Shown piece by piece: positions 8,468 through 15,620 of a stretch of 64,000 nt of DNA. Positions within the stretch are counted from its first letter, which is position 1; every line of letters starts with the position of its first letter. A program made the position numbers and the translations under genes. The DNA comes from Enterobacter cloacae (GTDB taxonomy: Bacteria > Pseudomonadota > Gammaproteobacteria > Enterobacterales > Enterobacteriaceae): positions 620,001-684,000 of the forward strand of contig NZ_CP056117.1 of the NCBI RefSeq assembly GCF_013375935.1. The letters are read 5' to 3'. The notes below the pieces were generated by a model. The model saw only the letters and a list, made by a program, of their open reading frames with translations. It did not search any database and was not told where the DNA came from.

Positions 8468-10568
8468 GGCTCTCCCTCAGGCTGAGCTTGCCTGCGGCCA
8501 GCTGATAAATCCTCTGAAAGTTCGTCAGAACCTGCTCGCTATGGGAGACCACGATCAGCGATTTTCCGCTTTTCCGGCAATGCGCGTGGATCGTCGCCAT
8601 CACAACTGCGGCGGTATCATCGTCAAGATTGGCGGTCGGTTCATCGAGCAATAAAACCGGGCGTGTACTGTACATTGCGCGCGCCAGCAACAGACGCTGG
8701 CGCTGGCCGAGCGAAAGCGCCGCGTGACTTTCGCGGATCAGGGCGTCAATCCCCCCCGGTAATGCACGCACCACGTCACCCAGCACAAGGGAATCAAGCA
8801 GGGCTTCAATCCGTGCACGCTCGCGTGTCCGGTAGCGCGTGTCGAATAATGTGATGTTTTCACGCACCGAGGTATTAAACAGAATGTCCTCCTGGCTTTG
8901 CAGGAAAACATAGTGCGCCAGCTGTGCAGCCGGGAGTACAGTTCCTGCGGCATAACATTCGCCCGCCTGCGGAGTTAACAGCCCGGCAATCAGCCGCAAT
9001 AAGGTGCTTTTGCCCGCGCCGGACCCGCCCACGATCGCGATGTGTTCACCTGCCCCTAACGAAAACGAGATGGATGACAGGAGGGGGTTCGCGGGATCGT
9101 AGCCGTAACACCATCCCCTGAAAGCCAAATCCGGTGCCCTTTCTGCAGGTCGCTGTAGCGCCAGAGACGAGCGGGCCTCCTCTTCACGTGGCGCAAACAG
9201 GGCATGAGCACGGGTGTCGATCACGTGTAATTGCGATTTCTGAATGATGGCGTAGAAGATCCGCGTCACATATGAGATGAAGATTTGCCGCAGAAAGCTG
9301 TAGGCAAAAAAATCGCCAAGGGAGATCTGTTTGCTGTGGACCATCGGCAGCACCACCAGCATAAACGCCACCATCTCCAGGCTTCCGCTAAGCTGATACA
9401 GCCCTTCTTTTACCTGCTGATAAACTTTCTGACGCTGCAGACACGCGTATAAATCGCGGCTCAAGGCGGCAAACTGTCCCTGCCGCTGGCTTTCCAGTGC
9501 GGCGGTTTTTACGGTCAGAATGCCCTGTATGGTCTCCATGAAAAAGTCATTCAACGCGGCGCTTTTTAACTGGAGCTGCTGGGTATACCAGCGGTCGCGG
9601 ATCACGGCCCAGACGCTGATGATCCCCATCACCGTGACACCGATAGCGGAGATCGCCGCCAGTACAGGGGCGATCCAGAACATGATTGCCAGGGCGATCG
9701 TGCCGATCACCTAGTCGGAACGCAGCCCGTTATCCAGCTCAATTTTTTGTAGCAGGCCCATCTGCCAGGCAGTGAAACGGCTGAAGATCTCCCCCGGAGC
9801 ACGTCTTTCAAAAAAACGAAGCGGGTTCTGAAGCAAACGAGAAAACCCAGTGCCGCTGTTAAGCAGTACAAAGCGTTTGATATAACGCTCGCTGAGCACT
9901 CGCACGCCCAGCGCCATCAGGGAAGCCGCCACAAACGCCAGCATAAACCACCCGTACGGAAAGGCGCTGTTTTCTACGCTTGAGAACGCCTGGTTGATGG
10001 CGCCACTCACCATCGTTGGCATCAGAAACAGCGTCAACGATACGAGGAAGGTCAATATCATCAGCCGATAAATGCCCGACACCTGCGCCGTCTCCTGAAG
10101 GCTCATCGCCCCCGGCACGCTTCGCGTTTTTGTGGGTAACGCAAGATGGGGCTCGGCCGTCTGCTCCTGGCCGCGATCAACGATCAGCGCGTAGCCGCTG
10201 ATCTCCTGCTTAAGCGCAGCGAAAGGCAGCCACTGTTCGCCTATCGCTGGATTCATTACACAGACATGGCTACCTTTTCGCCATGCCAGCAGGACATAGT
10301 GGTTCGCGCCATAATGTAAAATAGCGGGCAGCGGCAGATCGCTCAGCTCATCGTGTTCGAATAATACCGGCGTCGTCGTGATACCGAGGCGTGTCAGAAT
10401 GTTCATCAACGCGTCCAGCGAGGTGCCGTGATCGGATGCCGGAAAAATATCGCGCAGCGTTTCCAGAGAAACTGTTTGTCCCTGCGTTTGTGCCAGCATC
10501 GCCACGCATGCCAGCCCGCACTCGTTAGTCTCTTCCTGAAAAATCAGATTCGGGATCGTGGTTGTCAT
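8454..10568 (-). pseudogene. C39-peptidase ABC exporter, split by an in-frame TAG
   Basis: Without the stop it would have 704 codons, the normal length of a CvaB-type bacteriocin exporter. The N-terminal C39 peptidase has Gln11, Cys17 (NECGLAC) and His90 (NHYVLL); the third catalytic position is Asn106 (MNPAIG) where Asp is usual. Membrane helices follow from about residue 165. A TAG at 9711-9713 then interrupts the frame, and reading resumes at the next codon, GTG. The second part has more helices and an ATPase: [34 protein letters not shown]. Such exporters cut after a double glycine and export the core peptide, matching the peptide encoded upstream. It is either a nonsense mutation, two coupled half-proteins, or a base error; the reading frame is otherwise intact. 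Confidence 0.8.
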
Positions 10569-10576
10569 GTTTATCG

Positions 10577-11527
10577 TTAATGATTAATAAAGTAGAGAGA
10601 ATGGCTGTGCCACAAAAGCCATTCCTGCGGATGTTCACGCAGGGTTGATTCGATAACCCTGGGCAGAACACCAGCAACGTTTAGACTGCTCACCGGAGGA
10701 TGAATGTGGATGCGCAGCCTGCTGTCATAACTCAGGTGGTAAAACACCACCTGAGCCGCAACAGCACCAGCAAGGCGCACAACGCCGCTGTGCAGCTTCG
10801 CGCTGCGTCCGAATAAACGACACGGCAGTTTCGCCGCCAGACTCCCTTCAGCCTGCAGGGTGTAATCTGGGGAAATATCAGGAAAAATAATCATATTCTG
10901 CTGCCCGGTGGCGACTTCAGTGATATGCGCCATCAGGCTACTGGCAAGTGCGTTGTTCTCCTGATGGATAGAGCAGTAGGAAAGCGCAATCCCGCCCAGG
11001 GCACGGGCGCGCGCGTTATACAGTTCTGCACTGGAGGAGACCAACGCGCAGGCCTTTCCTGGCGTAACGCTGGCACCGACGATAGCGGCTAATACGTCCG
11101 AAACCGTATGGAGCGGAGCCAGAATACAGGGCGTTTTTTGCTGGTGCAGCGGTGCAACCACCGCTTCCAGTTCCGCCGTACACTCACGGATTTGCTGAAG
11201 TAGTCCCGCGTTTTGCCCCCAGGTGGCCGCCTCTTCCAGAAGGCGTCGACGCACCGCAATCCAGGCCACGTCTATCCGGCCGTTTTGACCCGTCAGGCAG
11301 CGGTAGTTTTCGTTTGCTACCGCGTTTCGAAGATGAAATAAACGTCCGGTCAATCGCAACGCACAAAGCCCTTTCGCCACGACCAACAGTACGGGAAGAG
11401 GTCCGTAGCGCACCATTCTCCGCAGGAGAAATAACGCGGTCCGCGAAAGACTGTGCCGAAGGTCGACAATTCTTTCGGCGCTGTTCTTAAAACCGAACAC
11501 GCTCCAGAGAATAAAAATTCTGACCAC
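10577..11527 (-). CDS. LpxL-like (lysophospholipid/lipid A type) acyltransferase
   Basis: The protein has 316 residues and a GTG start four bases after the previous stop. The fold resembles HtrB/LpxL: a basic N-terminus, APLHTVSDVLAAI where the catalytic histidine motif lies, QNMIIFPDISPDY, then FGRSAKLHSGVVRLAGA, and the C-terminal HPQEWLLWHSHSLYFIN typical of the family. The motif is H-x3-D rather than H-x4-D/E, so catalysis is uncertain. LpxL enzymes move acyl chains from ACP to lipid A; related ones occur in aryl-polyene clusters. Placed with an ACP and a peptide precursor, it may attach the operon's acyl chain to a lipid or to the peptide. That role is inference. Confidence 0.65.
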   Translation of the reverse strand: MVRIFILWSVFGFKNSAERIVDLRHSLSRTALFLLRRMVRYGPLPVLLVVAKGLCALRLTGRLFHLRNAVANENYRCLTGQNGRIDVAWIAVRRRLLEEAATWGQNAGLLQQIRECTAELEAVVAPLHQQKTPCILAPLHTVSDVLAAIVGASVTPGKACALVSSSAELYNARARALGGIALSYCSIHQENNALASSLMAHITEVATGQQNMIIFPDISPDYTLQAEGSLAAKLPCRLFGRSAKLHSGVVRLAGAVAAQVVFYHLSYDSRLRIHIHPPVSSLNVAGVLPRVIESTLREHPQEWLLWHSHSLYFINH

Positions 11528-11531
11528 GAAA

Positions 11532-12200
11532 TTATTTATCCTCTTTAAGCAATTTCAGCATACGCTGTGCAAATGTAGGAAACTCGCTATCCTGAGCAAC
11601 TACATAGCGTTTATTAATAATGAACATCGGCGTAGCGCTGATATTATAGTGCTCGGTAATAGCCGTCATTTCGTTGAGCCGATCTTTTACCGCCTTGCTG
11701 TAACGCAGATTTTTAAATTTACTGACATCGATGTGATTTTTTACCAGCCAGGCGTCGAGATTTTTTTCATTGGTGAGGTCGATGTTTTTCGTGATAATGG
11801 TGTTATATGCACTCTCCCGAACAGTCTTTTCTACCCCCATAGCTTCCAGCGTGGCAAAAACAGGCGCCCAGACGGCAAGGCCATTATTATCACCTGCGAT
11901 ATGTATAGCGGTAAATGTGCTGCCCTGCGGCAGAGCCCGTGAAAATTCAGTCAGATTGTCTTCGTTCGCTGCACAATAATGGCAGCCATAAGACATTACT
12001 TCGATAATACCGTAGGGTTCTTTTATTGGACTTTTGGCAAGTTGTTCGCTGCTGACTTCCTGAAACGCCTGGGTCTGCGAGTCATCTTTTGCAAAAGAAC
12101 TAAAGACAAAAATATGGTAATAAAGCACTGTAATCAGCGCTGAAACCATAACCAAAAACAAGGAGTAGGCTATAAGCGTAACGCGTGTAAATTGAGTCAC
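11532..12200 (-). CDS. membrane-anchored DsbA-like thiol oxidoreductase
   Basis: The protein has 222 residues and a GTG start. A hydrophobic segment at residues 8-32 anchors it in the inner membrane with the rest in the periplasm. The thioredoxin-fold domain has SYGCHYCAANE with Cys73 and Cys76, the C-x-x-C of DsbA (DsbA itself has CPHC), and the cis-proline loop ATPMFI near residue 190. It begins right after a small hairpin downstream of the Cys-rich peptide gene. The simplest role is forming the disulfides of that six-cysteine peptide. Base composition is clearly more AT-rich than in the downstream export genes. Confidence 0.8.
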   Translation of the reverse strand: MTQFTRVTLIAYSLFLVMVSALITVLYYHIFVFSSFAKDDSQTQAFQEVSSEQLAKSPIKEPYGIIEVMSYGCHYCAANEDNLTEFSRALPQGSTFTAIHIAGDNNGLAVWAPVFATLEAMGVEKTVRESAYNTIITKNIDLTNEKNLDAWLVKNHIDVSKFKNLRYSKAVKDRLNEMTAITEHYNISATPMFIINKRYVVAQDSEFPTFAQRMLKLLKEDK

Positions 12201-12228
12201 CAGTATATTCTCGTCAGAAGTAAAGAAA

Positions 12229-12250
12229 CCTGGAGGCGGAATCCCCCAGG
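12229..12250 (-). terminator. attenuator-like hairpin after the peptide gene
   Basis: Read on the minus strand, CCTGGGGG pairs with CCTCCAGG (8 bp, one G-U pair) around a 6-base loop, followed by TTTCTTT. It lies between the precursor peptide and the oxidoreductase gene. Partial termination here would make more precursor than processing enzymes, a common layout in bacteriocin operons. Confidence 0.5.
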
Positions 12251-12260
12251 CCAGAGTCGA

Positions 12261-12461
12261 TTAATAACGGTTCGGGATGCCGCCACATTTGCTGGAATCA
12301 GCATCCTGCATAGAGGTGGTACAGCCGTGTTTATCCGTACAGGTGGTTATCTGCTTACAGGAAGTTACGCCACCGATCGTGACGTTCTGATAGGTGATTT
12401 CGCAGGTTTTACAGGTTCCACCTACAACGTTAGCTGCTTCGACTACTGTCAGTTTTTTCAT
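12261..12461 (-). CDS. Cys-rich double-glycine leader peptide (bacteriocin-like precursor)
   Basis: The protein has 66 residues from the ATG at 12461, chosen because TAAGGAA lies seven bases upstream; an ATG two codons earlier is too close. The leader is MKKLTVVEAANVVGG: Leu at -12, Glu at -8, Val at -4 and Gly-Gly at -2/-1, the classic C39 peptidase leader. The predicted core of 51 residues starts with TCKTC, has six cysteines (possible three disulfides), a Thr-rich centre and ends NRY. I recall families of uncharacterised enterobacterial peptides of this look (perhaps DUF4762) but cannot check. Position first in the operon, before a DsbA-like protein and a C39 exporter, supports a secreted disulfide-rich peptide. 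No obvious immunity gene is adjacent. Confidence 0.8.
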   Translation of the reverse strand: MKKLTVVEAANVVGGTCKTCEITYQNVTIGGVTSCKQITTCTDKHGCTTSMQDADSSKCGGIPNRY

Positions 12462-12548
12462 ATTCATTTCCTTACTCAGATTTAATTGAAGTGCCATAAT
12501 TTGCACCGATAATTCGACAAATCGTTCTGCCGAAAATGTTTCACAGGA

Positions 12549-13208
12549 TCAGGGCATCATGCCTCTGAACGCTGAGAATAAGGCGATGTTGTTTCTGATA
12601 TTCAATCTTTTCATTAGATGCCGTTTGATATAACTCAGGCGACGGACATCTACATTAATCTCACCGGAGATTTGCGACAGTGATTTTCCTTTAAATAACT
12701 CTTCTATTAACCACCACTCATTTCCTGAAATCGTAGGTTCCACGTCCCGGTTAAAGAGTTTTCGTCGCGTATAGCTCACCAGAGAGGGGCTGAAGCAATA
12801 TCCCTGACACCTGTGTTGCAGAAGCTCCTTAAAATATAACGTTATGCTTTCCATACTTTCGCTTTTTAAGAGCCAATGGGCGGTTGGGAATATGGCATAA
12901 AGTGCAAAGAAAATGGGCATATGGTGCTTACCCAATAAAATAACCATTTTTTTATTTTCATGCTGATAGCATTCCTTCATTATTTGCAATGTATGAATCC
13001 GTTCTCGCGGCAGGCTATCCACATCACAGAGGATCCATGCGCAACACTCATCATTAACCCGACGCTGAAGCTGAGTGATAAGCTGTTCATAATCATCCGT
13101 TACGGTATATAAAGCTTCCGTCGTTTCAGCCAGTAAACTGGTAATAAGTATTCTAATTCCTTGCGAATAAAAGATGTTTTTATCGTAAAGAAAATACTGA
13201 TGATTCAT
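12549..13208 (-). CDS. LuxR/FixJ-type transcriptional regulator
   Basis: The protein has 219 residues. The C-terminal 65 residues form a LuxR-type helix-turn-helix: ISGNEWWLIEELFKGKS followed by LSQISGEINVDVRRLSYIK and HLMKRLNIRN. The N-terminal part (ILITSLLAE, WILCDVDSL, MVILLGKHH) resembles a receiver fold but lacks the full acidic pocket and phospho-Asp of a true response regulator. Such regulators (FimW, MrkI, EcpR-like) often sit with fimbrial genes. It lies between the last fimbrial gene and the peptide gene on the same strand and could control either or both. The gene is AT-rich relative to the genome core. Confidence 0.75.
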   Translation of the reverse strand: MNHQYFLYDKNIFYSQGIRILITSLLAETTEALYTVTDDYEQLITQLQRRVNDECCAWILCDVDSLPRERIHTLQIMKECYQHENKKMVILLGKHHMPIFFALYAIFPTAHWLLKSESMESITLYFKELLQHRCQGYCFSPSLVSYTRRKLFNRDVEPTISGNEWWLIEELFKGKSLSQISGEINVDVRRLSYIKRHLMKRLNIRNNIALFSAFRGMMP

Positions 13209-13231
13209 GTGTCACTATCCTGTTAACGCCG

Positions 13232-13780
13232 CTACTGATAGTTCAATGTATAATTGGCAGTGGCGGTAAATGGCCCTGCGGTTATCGTTCCATTTGTTAA
13301 GGCATCCGGCTCGGCTTCAATAAAAGCCAGAAAGCTCAGCCGTATTAGCGTGTCGTTAAGAGGGGTTGGACGGGTCGCAACGTTCAGACGCACGGGCGTT
13401 TCATCGGCTTCCAGCAGACCAATCCCAACCCCTCCCGCATTCCCGGAGGGGGTTGCGTTGATCGCCAGTCGATCCGCCAGGTTTGCGTTAGCGACGCCAC
13501 TGAAAGTTACCGTTACCGCGTCAAACACGTTCGGATTACAGTCCTGCAATCGAATGGTGAAGGGTACGGGCGTCGTTTTTCCGCTGCCAGACAACGATTT
13601 TGTAGAAATTTCACCAAAATCGACCTGCACGCGTTCAGACTCTGGTGCAATACTGCACGGGTAAGCCATGACCACCCCTTTAAAGCTGAGATCGCCACCG
13701 GTCAACTCGGCCTTCGCCCAGGCTGGTACTACTGAAACTACCGTCAACAAACAGGCGAGGATAAGTGTCATGCGATGCAT
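13232..13780 (-). CDS. minor fimbrial subunit
   Basis: The protein has 182 residues with a Sec signal (MHRMTLILACLLTVVSVVPAWA). It is a pilin domain with one disulfide pair (YPCSIAPESERVQVDFGEI and LQDCNP), GVGIGLLEADETPV in the middle, and a C-terminal ATANYTLNYQ that matches the pilin beta-strand with penultimate tyrosine. It starts nine bases past the adhesin stop and is the last gene of the fimbrial operon. By family it is a tip or shaft adaptor exported by chaperone and usher. Confidence 0.85.
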   Translation of the reverse strand: MHRMTLILACLLTVVSVVPAWAKAELTGGDLSFKGVVMAYPCSIAPESERVQVDFGEISTKSLSGSGKTTPVPFTIRLQDCNPNVFDAVTVTFSGVANANLADRLAINATPSGNAGGVGIGLLEADETPVRLNVATRPTPLNDTLIRLSFLAFIEAEPDALTNGTITAGPFTATANYTLNYQ

Positions 13781-13789
13781 ATTCCCTCC

Positions 13790-14827
13790 TTACTGGAATT
13801 CAGCCACAACGGTTGCAGACGCGTGAAAATCACCTTCAGGGATCGATGAAGTGACGCTTTTGGCCACCGGAGCGGCAGTCAGGTTCCAGTCGCCCTGGTT
13901 GTTGGAGAATCCCGGCACGTTATAGAACGTATTTGGCACCACGGGGTTGCCCTGGGTATCGCGCAGCGCAATACCCAGCTCTGAACGATCGGTTGCTCCC
14001 TGCGTACTCAGGTACTTACCGTCTTCAAATGCCGGGTTAGCCTGCTGGATCCCCAACCTGATATTGAGTGCTCCCTGAGAAAAACTGCCGCCCTGGCATT
14101 TCACGTGTATCGGTACGTTCTGACTGTAATTGATACCGTTCAGGCGACTACCTGTCCCAGGGATGTTGCCGAAATCAACGACGATAGGCGTACCCTGATT
14201 GACGATGCATTTATCTGGAACGGTGACGACGCCGGAGGCGATGGTAACGCGCGACAGCGGGGTTTGCCCCATCACGCCAGGCCCCAGACGACCGTAAAGT
14301 GTCGCAATTTCAGAGCCCTGTAAATTCACCCCGTTGATAATGGGCCTGGTGATCATAAAGGTCACCCTTCCCTTCGCGCCGGACGCAAACTGGTTGGACA
14401 GGACGGTGCTCGGCGGGTTGCAGTAGTTCTGATTGACGTTGTTTGAAACACTGTCGAACGGCACGGTTTTGTACTGTTGCAGGTTACCGCCGATATAGAT
14501 CTCAATTTTCACGTCCATATACTCATTGAGCTTGAGATAACCCGTCGTCATTCCAGATTGGGTCAGCGTCGCCTTCGATGTGTAATACACTGGCTGGTTA
14601 ACCATAGGCTGCGTGCAGTAAGCCCGGCCCTGGAACATCCCTGCCAGGTCAAATTCATCCGTAACCACAGCGCCGACCTGATTGTTGGTAATATCCTGAT
14701 TATTAATATTAATAAGATATTCGTAGGTGCCATTCACCGCCTTAATTTCGCCGCCCACTTCGGACCATGCCGTCCCGGGTGCCCCAAGCGCGCACATCGC
14801 CAGTAGGGCTGCATAATGATATTGCAT
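13790..14827 (-). CDS. fimbrial tip adhesin
   Basis: The protein has 345 residues, two-domain like FimH. The signal peptide ends near GAPGTAWS. The N-terminal about 175 residues form a putative lectin domain with two Cys (AYCTQP, QNYCNPP) and no pilin signature. The C-terminal half is a pilin domain: PDKCIVNQGTPIVVDFGNIPG, HVKCQGG, and a final HASATVVAEFQ donor-strand region. Its place after usher and chaperone and its length argue for the adhesin. The receptor cannot be predicted. Confidence 0.82.
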   Translation of the reverse strand: MQYHYAALLAMCALGAPGTAWSEVGGEIKAVNGTYEYLININNQDITNNQVGAVVTDEFDLAGMFQGRAYCTQPMVNQPVYYTSKATLTQSGMTTGYLKLNEYMDVKIEIYIGGNLQQYKTVPFDSVSNNVNQNYCNPPSTVLSNQFASGAKGRVTFMITRPIINGVNLQGSEIATLYGRLGPGVMGQTPLSRVTIASGVVTVPDKCIVNQGTPIVVDFGNIPGTGSRLNGINYSQNVPIHVKCQGGSFSQGALNIRLGIQQANPAFEDGKYLSTQGATDRSELGIALRDTQGNPVVPNTFYNVPGFSNNQGDWNLTAAPVAKSVTSSIPEGDFHASATVVAEFQ

Positions 14828-14845
14828 CTTCAGGCTCCTTCCTGA

Positions 14846-15589
14846 TTAACCCTGCTGGGCCGCTGGTAACGCTTTACAGGTATTGCCATCGCAACGATAT
14901 TTCAGCGCCGGATGCCCGCCATAATCGTTCACAAACATCATGGAAAACTGGCTAACGTTTGGGTCTGTTATCGCAAACTGCTGGCTCGACCTGGGGGCAA
15001 TCATAATCCCCGGAAACCGCGTGATCTTCTGCCCATCATCTTTGGTCAGGTTAAGGATTGTGACGTAGTAAGGCGTTGGGTTCTGTGCTGTCATCTGACC
15101 GGCATTTTTATGAAACACCACCTGATCCTGCCAGATTTCTCCCTTCATCTTCGGGATCACCGACGCCGGACGGTAAAACAGCTTAATGCGTGACTGCATA
15201 GCCAACTGTAGCGTATTGGGCTTTTCCGGCTTAGGCGGTATCTCCCTGACATTGAGATAGAAAAGGCTCTCTCTGTCCTTCGGCAATTTGTCTATGTCGG
15301 CCGTTTTGGTCACGCGCGCGATCCCTTTTTGCCCCCCGTTGATGCGCTGTAACGGCGGTAAAACAATCAGAGGCGAGGTGATCTTGTTGCCCTTTTCATC
15401 CTCCACCCACGACTGAGCGAGGAAAGGAATATCCGGACTGGTATTTGAAAGATTGGCACTGGATGATGCATCTTTCTCCGTAATAATAAGGCGAGTCCGA
15501 TCCAGAGAAACTCCCGCCTGGGCGCAGCCTCCCACCATACTCAAAACACACGCCGCCATCAGATAACCATTCTGTCTTTTCTTGCTCAT
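14846..15589 (-). CDS. periplasmic pilus chaperone (PapD-like)
   Basis: The protein has 247 residues. After a signal peptide comes GVSLDRTRLIITEKDASSS, the first strand of the PapD fold with the conserved Arg, then FLAQSWVEDEKGNK and ITSPLIVLPPLQRINGGQKGIARV, the usual PPL..l....G..r segment. ESLFYLNVREIPP and IKLFYRP are family hallmarks. It binds subunits by donor-strand complementation in the periplasm and delivers them to the usher. Confidence 0.92.
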   Translation of the reverse strand: MSKKRQNGYLMAACVLSMVGGCAQAGVSLDRTRLIITEKDASSSANLSNTSPDIPFLAQSWVEDEKGNKITSPLIVLPPLQRINGGQKGIARVTKTADIDKLPKDRESLFYLNVREIPPKPEKPNTLQLAMQSRIKLFYRPASVIPKMKGEIWQDQVVFHKNAGQMTAQNPTPYYVTILNLTKDDGQKITRFPGIMIAPRSSQQFAITDPNVSQFSMMFVNDYGGHPALKYRCDGNTCKALPAAQQG

Positions 15590-15620
15590 TTTTGGCCTTT
15601 ATTACAGTGAGATAACATGT

